Of a DNA stretch of 64,000 nt, positions 32,089 through 42,399 are shown piece after piece. A model generated the notes under the pieces. It searched no databases, was not told the DNA's origin, and was given only the letters and a program-made list of their open reading frames with translations. Position numbers and translations under genes: made by a program. This DNA is from Cerrena zonata (Eukaryota; Basidiomycota; Agaricomycetes; Polyporales; Cerrenaceae). Positions within the stretch are counted from its first letter, which is position 1, and every line of letters begins with the position of its first letter. The stretch covers positions 62,001 through 126,000 of the forward strand of contig JASBNA010000013.1 in assembly GCA_038087015.1 (NCBI GenBank), written 5' to 3'.

Positions 32089-32826
32089 ACTTGGAATATA
32101 GTAATATACCTATGTGATCAATACCCTCAACGTACTTGAATTGGTTGCTGGGTGTCGATTGTTGTTGATTCTTTTCAAAACTGAAATCAAGCGATGTATT
32201 GAGAAAAACCTCGATGTTTTTTTTTTTTTCACTTTTTCACCTTTTTGGACCTGGTGCACGTCCTGGACTTTTCACAACCTAATTTGCAAGGTAGTTTTGC
32301 ATCAATTGCTGGATGGTAAGGGTTGAGTAGAGGTCCTGGAAGCTATTTTGATGGTGTTGCTCCATCAATTCGAGTGTGGAGTGTTTTTTGGCTTGGTTCT
32401 TGTAGTGAGCTTGCTTTTTTCTAGAGATTTTTGAAGAAATTGGCCAAAATTCCAATCAAATATGACATTTACAACCTAAAAATACTACAAAGGGTTTCAA
32501 AAAGTATTTGATTAGGTTACATAGTTACTCATAGGTTAGATAAGGGATGAGAGAACCTTTCAGGCTACAGGGTGCCCTTGCAGTCGAGAAAACCGGGTTT
32601 ATAGAAAATAATCCTATTCAAAAGCCAATCTTAAGCCCAGCTTGATCAGGAATTCTGAACAAACCAATCAAACGGCTCCAATCTTATTGCATCCTCCACG
32701 AGTAAACTGATGGCCATTTGTTGATTTAATTGGTTGCTTCTTGCAGTAATTTCAAGTCTTAAAGAAAAAACGAGCACTTAATCTCCACAAATTTTATCCT
32801 GAGCTTCTTCCTTAATCATTGCTATA
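32089..32826. other. Divergent promoter region, NUP170 / aminopeptidase
   Basis: No gene is seen. It includes a T run at 32218-32229 and is otherwise mixed sequence. No named regulatory site is recognised. Confidence 0.5.
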
Positions 32827-34086
32827 ATGAAGGTTTTTGGTCTATTAGTTTGTTTAGTTAGTATCCTGGTGGCATTCCCGGTGTGGCCTGGATTTGAGTT
32901 TAACTTTGGGAAGTTGATGCAATCCCAGAGTTTTGATAATGAGCAATATCTTATCAAGACGGGGCCCAACAGTTTTGAAGTAGTTGATGAAGCCACTAAA
33001 TTGAAGTATCGTAGAGGAAACAAGCGATTTATTGATGTGACGAACCAAATAAGTGTGGAGGAAGCAGTTAGGGCCGGGTTGATTAATACCGACACTCCTC
33101 ATTTGTCTATGGTTGATAAATTGGGATTAATCGGGGCTAAACAATTGAGTCTGATCAAGACTGAAGTGCCGGTTTATAATTACCCCGAGAAGATTGGCTA
33201 TTCTACACAAGTGAGACGATTATTTGGACGTATTGATATGAAACAAGTGGAAGACAGATTGGGTAAGTTTACGTCATTTTTCACTAGATATTATAAGAGT
33301 GAAAGCGGATTTGAAAGTGCCCAATGGTTATGGAAAACAATTGAAGAGATAATCGAACCAGTTAAGGAGAAAGTCAGTTTGAAACCAGTGAAGCACGAAG
33401 GATGGGATCAATTTTCAATTATTGTTAGTATTCCAGGTACCAAAAGCGAAGATAAAGTTGTTGTAGGAGCACATCAAGATTCGATAAATTTATTATTTCC
33501 AAACTTGTTAAAAGCCCCCGGAGCTGACGATGATGGATCAGGTAGTATGACCACTTTGGAGTCGTTAAGGGTGTTAATTGAAGCCTATGCAGCAGGTAGT
33601 TTCAAACCGCACAACACATTAGAGTTTCACTATTATTCTGGAGAAGAAGGAGGATTGAAAGGATCGATTGACGTTTTCAACCAGTATTTCAATCAAGATG
33701 CAGTTGTCATTGGAATGTTACAACAAGACATGACCGGGTACACTGCAGGGTCATTAGCAGAAGGAATTGAACCTCATTTTGGATTAATTTCAGATTATAC
33801 CTCGATCAATTTGAATAATTTCTTAAAATTGATCATTGAGGAATATAACGAGATTACCTATCACGAAACCGAATGTGGGTATGCATGTTCAGACCATGCA
33901 TCCGCTTTGGAGAATGGGTACCCTGCCAGTTTTTTAATTGAATCGGAATTCAAATATACTAATAAATTCATCCATTCAGTTATGGATACAATTGATAGAT
34001 TAGATTTCGATCACATTGCAGAGCATATCAAATTGACCATTGCTTATGCTTATGAATTGTCTATGGCAACTAATTTACACGATTAA
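32827..34086 (+). CDS. LAP1: Secreted M28 leucine-type aminopeptidase
   Basis: A zinc aminopeptidase of family M28E, like fungal leucine aminopeptidase 1 and S. cerevisiae YDR415C. The first 17 residues or so are a signal peptide (MKVFGLLVCLVSILVAF), and a propeptide covers about residues 20-90. The co-catalytic zinc ligands are all in place: His in AHQDS (near 215), Asp in GADDDGSG (near 233), Glu-Glu in SGEEGG (near 272), Asp in QQDMTG (near 299) and His in SDHAS (near 354). 419 residues with no membrane anchor, so secreted or vacuolar. The frame is intact. Confidence 0.92.
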   Translation: MKVFGLLVCLVSILVAFPVWPGFEFNFGKLMQSQSFDNEQYLIKTGPNSFEVVDEATKLKYRRGNKRFIDVTNQISVEEAVRAGLINTDTPHLSMVDKLGLIGAKQLSLIKTEVPVYNYPEKIGYSTQVRRLFGRIDMKQVEDRLGKFTSFFTRYYKSESGFESAQWLWKTIEEIIEPVKEKVSLKPVKHEGWDQFSIIVSIPGTKSEDKVVVGAHQDSINLLFPNLLKAPGADDDGSGSMTTLESLRVLIEAYAAGSFKPHNTLEFHYYSGEEGGLKGSIDVFNQYFNQDAVVIGMLQQDMTGYTAGSLAEGIEPHFGLISDYTSINLNNFLKLIIEEYNEITYHETECGYACSDHASALENGYPASFLIESEFKYTNKFIHSVMDTIDRLDFDHIAEHIKLTIAYAYELSMATNLHD

Positions 34087-34167
34087 GTAACGTAAACGAT
34101 TAAGTAAGTACCAATATATATATATTACTATTAAAACAAAGATAGAAGAGAAGAGAAATTTTTATAT

Positions 34168-34593
34168 TTAAGCATCGACATTGTCTTCATCGGTTTCTGG
34201 TTTTCTGGCAAATCTAACAACATCATAAGCGTTTTGTCTTAAGCTAGTGAATGTTTGTTTTGATTCTCCGTTATCAACAACATTTTGTCTAACATCACAT
34301 TCAACAAATAATTGAGTACCAGGTCTCAAAAATTGGTTGAACGCATTAACGTGTTTTTCATTGAATACACTAATGTTGAACCAGTCAGTTAACTGACGAG
34401 TACCATCTTCTTCATTACCCGATGGGTTGAAACGATTAACTGCCAAAGAATAATTAATAAATTGAACTCCATCTTTAGTTTCTCTATTGGTTATATTACC
34501 AACAGTCCCTAATAATTGCATTTTGGCAAATGCACTGCGGGCACTCGAAGAGGAGAACGAACGGATTGAGTTTTTGAAGCTTGGAACCAACAT
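34168..34593 (-). CDS. RIM1: Mitochondrial single-stranded DNA-binding protein Rim1
   Basis: An SSB-type OB-fold protein for mitochondrial DNA replication. The first 22 residues are a Ser/Arg presequence (MLVPSFKNSIRSFSSSSARSAF). Next come the beta strands MQLLGTVGN, FINYSLAVNR, WFNISVF and LFVECDVRQ. The aromatic residues used for stacking are present. 141 residues is close to S. cerevisiae Rim1 (135). The S. cerevisiae gene has an intron; this one reads through uninterrupted. Confidence 0.93.
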   Translation of the reverse strand: MLVPSFKNSIRSFSSSSARSAFAKMQLLGTVGNITNRETKDGVQFINYSLAVNRFNPSGNEEDGTRQLTDWFNISVFNEKHVNAFNQFLRPGTQLFVECDVRQNVVDNGESKQTFTSLRQNAYDVVRFARKPETDEDNVDA

Positions 34594-34770
34594 ACTTACT
34601 GGATTGACTAATGAATAATTGATATATTCATAAGCTTGTTTTCAATGGCTTGTTTTCAAAGGCAACGCGAGAACAATCAGACGTGTGGGTCCTACTCAGA
34701 GCGGAGGGACGTGCGCCCACCACAACGGGCAGCAGATACATATCTAGAAAATGATAAGCTATTAAATATA

Positions 34771-34850
34771 CAGATAAACCAAAGAAAAGAACCAGAGAAC
34801 CAAAGAAAAGACCAGAGAACCAGAGAAAAGAAAGAGAAAACCGAATGTAA
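34771..34850. repeat. Purine-rich imperfect repeat
   Basis: The words ACCAAAGAAAAG and ACCAGAGAACC recur in alternation over about 70 bases between RIM1 and the 3' end of the Asn/Gln-rich gene. It is low-complexity purine DNA, with no function assigned. Confidence 0.65.
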
Positions 34851-34862
34851 TTATGTAGTGAT

Positions 34863-35876
34863 TCATATGTCGCCCCAGGAAGAGTTCCCACCGAAACCCA
34901 CCCCGCCACAAAGAACTAGGGAAGAAGAAGTAGCCGTTTCTGATTGTTCCAACATTCTGAAGCCGTCGTCGTGATAGGTGGGATTGAACGTATAGTCGGT
35001 GTTGTCGTTGGTGGTGGTCGACTCATTCAATATGGAGGAATACCGTTTCTGGTGATGGTGCATTTTATTCACTAGGTTACCGCGATTGAGAGTATTCTGA
35101 TTATTCTGATGGTAGTTGGAAATAATCTTATTAACTAGATCAAGAGTGGTTTCCTTTTGGTTGGTGTTGAGTGATTTCTTCAAGTTCTTAGTGATGTTCT
35201 TGAACTTGATATAGTCTTTTTTATTCAAGTTCTTCAAGAAATCATCTCCGTAAAAATTTGACGGGACATGCGATTTAGACAATCCACCAACTTCATTCCT
35301 GATGATTGTTTTATCTAGGATTTGGGAGATCAAGTCTTCATCCAAGTCCCACGACGCCACATTATCATCAATCAAGTCGTCCCGATTGGAGTTTCTCCAA
35401 TTATTTATTCTTGTGTCTAAATTTCTAGGTCTTGATGTAGTATAATTATCACTTACTTTTGTAAACAATTGCTCTAAGCGCAGTTGGGACGGGGTGGAAT
35501 CATGAAGATCGTCAATAAGCGAGTCATCATCATCTTCTTCCTGCTGCTGGTGCTGGTGCTGTTGCTGTTGTTGCTGGTGCAGAGGTTCCTCCGCATCGTC
35601 ACTTAATTCCGACTCGGTTTGAGTGATTCTGGATGCTGTATCAGTAAATGACAACAAGTCTGATTCATTGGTACCAAGCGAATTCCTTCTATTAGTGTTA
35701 ATCGATGTTATTTCATTAGCTGGATTAAACAACACCCACAGACTTTGCAGATCAGATAATATGGAATTCGAACTGGCGGCGGTGGTGGTGGTCCGACCAC
35801 CGTGATTACTCAAATTCTGAGCAGTTAACCGATTGGCCCTGCCCTGCTGATGTTGGTTATTATTATTAATATTCAT
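34863..35876 (-). CDS. Asn/Gln-rich orphan protein with distinctive C-terminus
   Basis: Not recognised. The 337-residue protein starts Asn-rich (MNINNNNQ), has a short Leu/Trp segment SILSDLQSLWVLFNP near 38-52, a His/Gln run (QQQQQQHQHQQQ) followed by DDDDSLIDDL, and a central helical region (about 150-260) with IISNYHQ and NITKNLKKSL. It ends in SSLVLCGGVGFGGNSSWGDI, whose composition differs from the rest and which looks like a preserved terminal motif. There are no membrane segments or signal peptide. The frame is clean over its full length, which favours a real gene despite the low complexity. Confidence 0.65.
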   Translation of the reverse strand: MNINNNNQHQQGRANRLTAQNLSNHGGRTTTTAASSNSILSDLQSLWVLFNPANEITSINTNRRNSLGTNESDLLSFTDTASRITQTESELSDDAEEPLHQQQQQQHQHQQQEEDDDDSLIDDLHDSTPSQLRLEQLFTKVSDNYTTSRPRNLDTRINNWRNSNRDDLIDDNVASWDLDEDLISQILDKTIIRNEVGGLSKSHVPSNFYGDDFLKNLNKKDYIKFKNITKNLKKSLNTNQKETTLDLVNKIISNYHQNNQNTLNRGNLVNKMHHHQKRYSSILNESTTTNDNTDYTFNPTYHDDGFRMLEQSETATSSSLVLCGGVGFGGNSSWGDI

Positions 35877-36066
35877 CTCTACTCAATATACTGAAAGAAA
35901 GAACAACTACTAATTTGAAACGAGCAACCTGATAAAAGGGTTAAACGATTAGACCCGGTTTCTACTTTACACAAAAAAACTGTGTATATCTTATCGGTGA
36001 TTATGTAAGCCACAGTTAATTGGGTGGTTGGTTGGTTGGCGCACGCACGCACTCATCCTGGGGCTT

Positions 36067-36077
36067 ACACCCATACA
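36067..36077 (+). promoter_or_regulatory. Rap1-like site, ACACCCATACA
   Basis: ACACCCATACA matches the Rap1 consensus ACACCCRYACA exactly. It lies 190 bases upstream of the Asn/Gln-rich gene (minus) and about 800 bases before RIB4. Confidence 0.4.
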
Positions 36078-36339
36078 CCCCAGCAGGTAGGCAAGCACGG
36101 TATACGGATCAGATAGGGGTGAAAGACATAAATATATTGATGTGTTTGTTCTAACATACTTTAGTATTCAGTGTTAACGGTATCATCATATCCATACACA
36201 GGCGTGCCACCGCACGTATACACCTACACGTAGGGTTGCACTGGTGCTGAAGAAAAGAAGTAGTAAGTGGAAGGACTGAAAAAATTTTCACTCGAATTTA
36301 TACCCTGAGTTTTTGCACAAACCTGCATTAGTGTCTGTT

Positions 36340-36427
36340 GGTACTGTTAGTGGTACTGTTAGTGGTACTGTTAGTGGTACTGTTAGTGGTACTGTTATGG
36401 TACTGCTAGTGGTACTGGTACTGTTCT
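36340..36427. repeat. Minisatellite, 12-base unit GGTACTGTTAGT
   Basis: Four exact copies (36340-36387) are followed by three or four degenerate ones (GGTACTGTTAT, GGTACTGCTAGT, GGTACTGGTACTGTTCT) up to about 36427. The core GGTACTGTT is shared with the 11-base minisatellite at 14573-14638. Confidence 0.93.
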
Positions 36428-36447
36428 GTGATCTAGTATTATAATAC

Positions 36448-36508
36448 TGTAATATTTAATTAGTGATATTGTAATATTTAATTAGTGATTGTAATATTTA
36501 ATTAGTGA
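36448..36508. repeat. Three copies of a 19-base AT-rich repeat
   Basis: TGTAATATTTAATTAGTGA occurs at 36448-36466, 36470-36488 and 36490-36508, with spacers of three and one bases. Confidence 0.92.
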
Positions 36509-36599
36509 AATTGTAATTACATATAACAGTACTGCTGCAGCCATGGGTGCTAAATGTTCAGCTATCCGATCGGGATAGCACAAATCATTGTATGCTGCC

Positions 36600-36666
36600 T
36601 TCAGCCTCTTGATCCATGTGTTCAGCCTCTTGATCCATTGTGGTGTGTTCAGCCTCTTGATCCATT
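36600..36666. repeat. Three copies of an 18-base repeat
   Basis: TTCAGCCTCTTGATCCAT occurs at 36600-36617, 36621-36638 and 36649-36666. The longer unit includes TGTGG(T/A)GTG spacers. It sits 210-276 bases before the RIB4 ATG. Confidence 0.92.
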
Positions 36667-36872
36667 GTGGAGTGCTTTGACGTGGGTGATTTGACGTCGG
36701 TGATGTCTACCAGTCTAAGCATCTTCCCGACTACGGGTATTGCAGGAGCAAACCTCCGTACATCTTTCTCTGTGAGACGACATCAAAGTCAAATTTTCAC
36801 TTATAAACCGGTTGCTTTCCTGGTGATCTTGTGGTTATATTGCATTCCTGGTTATAAGAAGATATACCGTGA

Positions 36873-37379
<507 letters not shown>

Positions 37380-37438
37380 ATCTATATAATATAATATAAA
37401 TCTTACTGAATAGTTCCTAATTGTAAATTGATTACGCT

Positions 37439-37444
37439 CACGTG
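37439..37444. promoter_or_regulatory. CACGTG E-box upstream of SSH1
   Basis: CACGTG in the context CTCACGTGACC lies about 122 bases before the SSH1 start codon and after the RIB4 stop. TCACGTGAC is the preferred Cbf1/Tye7-type site. Confidence 0.4.
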
Positions 37445-37565
37445 ACCCCCGGTATAATTTCATTTTTTGCTCAACGACTGAAAAAAACTTGTTCACTGAA
37501 AAATTAGCTCGTATCTTTAAGTTGAAATCTTTGAAGAATTCTTTTTTAACAACACACCATCAATC

Positions 37566-39123
37566 ATGGCTGGATGTATGTGACTCTATCGAAATAAGCT
37601 TTCTGCTTGCAATACTAACCGTGTGTCTAGTTCGTCTACTCGAAGTAATTCACTTCTTCTTACCAATTTTACCGGAAATTGAAACCCCAACTGATAAACT
37701 CAGTTTAGATGAAAAAATCATCTTCACCATTGGAAGTGGGTTAATCTTTTTAATTTCCCAATTGCCTTTGTTTGGATTGGTTTCTGATGCCCAATTGAAA
37801 ATCAACGATCCTTTCATTCCAATTAGATCCATATTTGCTTTAGAAAAAGGTACTTTGTTAGAATTGGGTTTATTACCAGTTATAACTAGTGCCTTTATTT
37901 GGCAAATTGCTGCTGGTTCAAGATACTTGAAAGTTAACTTGAGCTACCGTATCGATCGTGAATTATACCAAACTGGTCAAAAATTAACTGCTTTTATCTT
38001 AGCCATCGTTTTCGGTACTGGTTTAATCTTATCTGGTTACTATGATGACGTTATTCATGGTTACAATCCTTTGGATTCTTCTAGTGCTAAACCAATTTGG
38101 ACCTACGCCTTAATCTTTGGCCAAATTGTTGGCTGGAACTGGTTGGTCACCTTATTGGTTGAAATCTTTGATAAAGGTTATGGTTTCGGTAGTGGGGTCT
38201 TATGTTTTGTCACTTTACAAGTTGCCACCAACTTAATTAGAGATATCGTGGGTTTGGAAATCATTGCTTTACCAAACTCAAATAAAACTGAAAGTTTCGG
38301 TGCTGTTACTAACTTTGTCAAAAATTTATACCCATTAAATTTTTCAAACATTTCTGCTAATTTCTTAAATTCTTTCAACCGTTTATCCTTACCTAATTTA
38401 ACTCAATTCTATATTAGTTTGGCTACTATTTTGGTCACTATTGGTTTACAAAACTTTAGAACTGAATTACCAATTAGATCAACCAAAGTTAGAGGTATGA
38501 ATAATGTTTTCCCAATTAGATTATTATACACTGGTGCTTTACCAATTTTCTTTGCTTTCGCAGTCATTGCTAATATTCAAATCGCTGGTTTCTTCTTCGT
38601 TAAAGTATTATCCGTCTACAGTCCATTTGCTGCTTCAATCTTGGGTTCTTATCAACGTGATTCTAAATCAGCTACCTTGAATTTAAGTAATGGTATTTTA
38701 TTCTACTTATCTCCTCCTTCTTCTTTAGTTCAAGCTGCTTTATCTCCAATTAGAGTCGTCACCTACTCTGCTACTATCATCTTATTATCTTGTTGGTTTG
38801 CTCAATTCTGGTCTAAAATTTCTGGCTCTGCTCCAAAAGATATCGCTAAACAATTCAAAGATCAAGGTATCTCAATTGCTGGTAAAAGAGACGTTTCTGT
38901 TGCTAAAGAATTATCCCGTGTCATTCCTGTTGCCTCAGTAAGTGGTGCTTTTGTCTTGGCTGCTTTAGCTATCGTTTCTGAAATCTTTGGTGGTTTTGGT
39001 AAAGGTGTTGGTGCTATAGTTGGTGTTTCTTCTGCTTTTGGTGTTTTAGAAGAATTCATGCTCGAATGGCAACAATCCGGTGGTGCCTCCCAATTCCAAA
39101 ACGCTTTTGGTGGTGCTCAATAA
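37566..39123 (+). CDS. SSH1: Sec61-like translocon subunit Ssh1, spliced
   Basis: The pore subunit of the alternative (Ssh1) ER translocon. The coding parts are 37566-37575 and 37631-39123, giving 500 residues. Splicing yields MAGFRLLEVIHFFLPILPEIE, which lines up with the start of S. cerevisiae Ssh1 (MSGFRL, PILPE); the unspliced frame has an unrelated leader instead. About ten membrane spans follow, with the plug-domain region after span 1, the GSRYLKVNL and DKGYGFGSG loops, and the large cytosolic loop with TKVRGMNNVFPIRLLYTGALPI. Terminal residues GGAQ are Ala/Gly-rich. It fits Ssh1 better than Sec61 because of the N-terminus and the loop sequence. Confidence 0.93.
37576..37630 (+). other. 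SSH1 intron, 55 bases
   Basis: Donor GTATGT (37576-37581), branch site TACTAAC (37613-37619), acceptor TAG ending at 37630. It interrupts the fourth codon (T | TT), giving Phe of MAGFR. The intron happens to be open in one frame, which hides it from a simple ORF search. Confidence 0.95.
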
Positions 39124-39504
39124 CTTTCTTGAAAAAGTTTTCCAAACAACTTTTTGTAATGTAGTTGTATATTCCAATAATTGTCTTTTATGTTTGTTTT
39201 ATTACCGGCTGATTTATTTTTCTATCATTATTTTTCATTAGGAATTCAAATCAAATCATGAGTATTTATTCCCGAAAAAGCTAAGGTACATTCATTTATC
39301 TTTTACTAGGACTTATTGTCATTATTTAATAGTTTTACTTTCTTATTCATTTCAAATATAAAATCTTAATCGTTATAAGAGTAGACCCGTACATCTAGAT
39401 CCTGATTTTTCTTTCTTGTTGATGCTATAAAGTTGTGATCTAAGGTCATTCTTCAATTATAATTAACTTCATAAGTCGAGTCTAAAACACGATTAACATA
39501 AGAA
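39124..39504. other. Intergenic: SSH1 3' region and YPT10 promoter
   Basis: No gene is seen. AT-rich, with a Rap1-like ACCCGTACAT at 39385-39394. Confidence 0.55.
39385..39394 (+). promoter_or_regulatory. Rap1-like site upstream of YPT10
   Basis: ACCCGTACAT lies 111 bases before the Rab gene ATG, in the same orientation and at about the same distance as the EAF3 and TIM22 sites. Confidence 0.45.
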
Positions 39505-40179
39505 ATGTCGCTTGCGTCACAAGGTGAGACTCTACCCCTGCCTCCTTACAAATTGGTACTACTTGGCGATTCTTCAGTAGGTAAAACATCAATAGTACAC
39601 AGATTTGTTACAAATAGCTTTAATCAACATACTTCCAACACCATTGGAGCAGCATTTATAACCAAAGAATTTTCATCTTCATTAAACTCCAAAAAAAGAT
39701 TGAAGTTTGAAATATGGGATACTGCTGGGCAAGAAAGATATAGATCATTGACTCCAATGTACTACAGGAATGCTAAAGTAGCATTAATAGTTTACGATTT
39801 GAATAACTTTGATGATTCGTTTGAAAAAGCTAAAAGTTGGATCGATCAACTAAAATTGAATACTGGCTCAAGTGACGGCCTGATTAAAATAATCTTAGTT
39901 GGCAATAAGTCTGATTTGGTAGACCTCGAGAGCGAAGAGATCAAATCATCCCTAAACGACGTTGAACTGTTTGGTAATGATTTGGATATTAAGACTTTCA
40001 TAACTAGTGCTAAGTCAGGTACGAACGTTATTGAATTATTTGATTCATTAGTGAATGATCTCGATATGCTGTTTTTTGAAAACTATTATGAACATCAGAA
40101 GAATAATGAGTCAAATCCTACTCAATTGAATCTTTTGGCAGCATCGATAAGTAAAAATAATACTCTGAGATGTTGTTAA
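39505..40179 (+). CDS. YPT10: Rab GTPase, Ypt10/Rab5-like
   Basis: A small GTPase of the Rab5-related branch, acting in endosomal or Golgi traffic. G-motifs are all present: GDSSVGKTS (P-loop), TIGAAFITKEF (switch I, typical of Rab5/Ypt10), WDTAGQERYRSLTPMYYR (switch II), GNKSD and TSAKSG. The C-terminal RCC gives a Cys-Cys geranylgeranylation site. Compared with Vps21 and Ypt52, the DSSVGKTSIV and ERYRSL choices resemble Ypt10 most, but I am only moderately sure of the paralogue. 224 residues, slightly long because of a 40-residue hypervariable tail and a loop after strand 5. Confidence 0.85.
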   Translation: MSLASQGETLPLPPYKLVLLGDSSVGKTSIVHRFVTNSFNQHTSNTIGAAFITKEFSSSLNSKKRLKFEIWDTAGQERYRSLTPMYYRNAKVALIVYDLNNFDDSFEKAKSWIDQLKLNTGSSDGLIKIILVGNKSDLVDLESEEIKSSLNDVELFGNDLDIKTFITSAKSGTNVIELFDSLVNDLDMLFFENYYEHQKNNESNPTQLNLLAASISKNNTLRCC

Positions 40180-40320
40180 CCAACCATAAAACCTTTTTTT
40201 GCATCACCATTCAATTCTTTAAAATTTTGTTACAATTACTTAAACTATTCTATTTAATTTGTATTATATTTGTAAATTAATGAAAAATTAATTCATGCAA
40301 GATCTTTTAATATATAATTT

Positions 40321-42217
40321 TTAAATATCCAAACCTTTTTGTTTCCAATAATCTCTTCTTACGTCCTTATCAAGTGAAAGCTTAGGTTTTTTAGAGCTTT
40401 TTGATTCTTGGTCTTTGATATCATTTTTGTTATCATTATCCGAGGCTTCAGAATCAGAGTCTCTTATGCTCATGTAATCAGAAACTCTTTTTTGAGATTG
40501 ATCCTTATTTGAAGATCCATTGGGCTTACTTCCAATCTTCTTAGATGGAGCTTTTTTTTCGGAGTTGGGACTTTGTTTTTTGAGCTTCTCCTCTTTGACT
40601 CCTTCATTTTCACTTTCAACAGTTATGTCAGAGAAGTAATATTTATCATTACCATTAGCTCCATCACTTTCATCTTGGCTCTCATCATCATGCGTTATTA
40701 AGGCATTATTGATAACTTTATCACGATCATCATTGAAATCACGCTCTTTCCCCTTATACCGTATTATATCACCTAAAATTGATTGTCCAATTCTTTGTTT
40801 ATATGATGCACCATTCAATTGATAGCATTTATCAACCAAAAGTTGGTATGCACCACCAAAAGCTTTCTTTAAATCTCTTAAGTTATATGATGATCTTGAA
40901 ATGTTATTAGCAGGATCTGAAGGGTCTTGAATCACTATTGAAAATGGGTTTCTTGAAGTGTTTAATACAGGATGGTGACGTTTCAATAAGTACTTGGGCA
41001 AGTCCGTTTCAGTGTCAATTGCAATGATCAAATCATCGTATGAAAAGTTACGACCGTATAGTTCGAAAAATTCAATGAGTAATGAACCTAAATTGTCTAA
41101 GACTTTTATGCTGCATGTAGATAGTCTTGGATGTAACTTGAGAAAATGATAACATAACATAATAGTTGAATAACCACCTAAACCACCAACGTGAACATTG
41201 TTTAACTTTCTTGATCTTAAAAACTGTTTAACGATTAACACTAATTCTCTCAAACCTGGAGTGGTTGCTAACCATTTTCTAATTTTTTTAGCAGCCATAA
41301 TACCATTACTTCTTTCGAATGAAACATCAATATGAATGTTAGATGATGGATCAACAAACTTGATAATCGGGACTTTAGCCTTGGCAATCACTTCAATATT
41401 TTTCGCTAAATTGTGAGTCTTAAAAACGATGAAAGTTGATATAGCCTTGATCTGTTTTCATAATCCCCAGTTTTTGAGATGATCACCATATCGATATCAG
41501 AGCCCGGTAAGTATAAATCTGTAGCACAAGAACCAAACACATGAGCTTCAGTACCTGGCCAAAAGTTACTTATTTCCTTTTTCAATGTTGAAACAACCAG
41601 GTTTCTCGTTATAATTTCTTCTTTGGATGGGGAAATGTAATTAACAAAATCTTTCATTTCATGCGTCAACCAATCAGCAATTTCCTTCTGTTTCGAATGG
41701 TCGTGGTCTTTAATCCATGGATACAAGGAAGCATTATCCATTTTTGTATGTAAAATACCCTCTTGATCGTCGCTTATTATACCATCATCTGAATATTCTC
41801 CGTCTTCAACGAGTATTCGCTCGTCCTCACCTTCAGATGAGCTAAATCCAAACTCTATGAAATCTTGATTTTTGGACAATTCATTATATTCATTCTCTCC
41901 TTTCTCGCTTTCTGGTCTCTTTTCCTCATCATTATTATCTTCAGAGTCAGATACTATGACGACCTCATCATCATTTTCATTCTCATTTTCATTCTCGTCA
42001 TGGGAATCAGAGTCAACAAGAACAAAATCATCGTTTCTGACAGAGACTCATCATCTCGATCTTCATAATCGTCTAGAAATAAAGACTGGAAATTGTTTGA
42101 CTTTGAAACTTGACTTTTTTCAAGTTTGGCTTGTTTCTTAGCTTGTTTCCTTCTTTGCTTCTTATTGGGAGCTTTAGCAGCTACCGGAGATATTTCTCTC
42201 TTTCTCTTGTTACCCAT
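40321..42217 (-). CDS. PAP2: TRF4/TRF5-type non-canonical poly(A) polymerase, two frame breaks
   Basis: The nucleotidyltransferase subunit of the TRAMP complex, which oligoadenylates aberrant nuclear RNAs for the exosome. The N-terminus is basic (MGNKRKREISP, KKQRRKQAKKQAK), followed by a very acidic stretch. The catalytic core has FGSCATDLYLPGSDIDMVI with the two metal aspartates; the central domain includes RELVLIVKQFLRSRKLNNVHVGGLGGYS and PRNPFSIV-like SRNPFSIVIQDPSDPANN. The frame changes near 42030 in the acidic region and at about 41420-41426, where adding one A or T after TCGTTTTT joins SSFL to KTHNLAKNIEVIAKAK. The combined protein is about 620 residues, matching Trf4/Trf5 (584/642). 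Confidence 0.88.
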
Positions 42218-42399
42218 CTTTTACTCGAGTTTTCCAAAACGTTTCTCAGCAGAATTGATCCAATAAGATATCAGTTACCTCCAAAGAAGAACTGAGATGT
42301 TTTTGCAAATTAAAACGGAACTACAGAAAGAACAAAAAAAAAAAAAAAATAAAAATAAAAATGAGAAGAGCACTATATACAGTCTTACATCCAGATTTT

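Noticed and set aside
34628..34909. 93-codon minus-strand ORF with a hydrophobic centre between RIM1 and the Asn/Gln-rich gene.
   Set aside because: It overlaps the end of the Asn/Gln-rich gene in another frame and spans the purine repeat, whose complement gives the hydrophobic residues.
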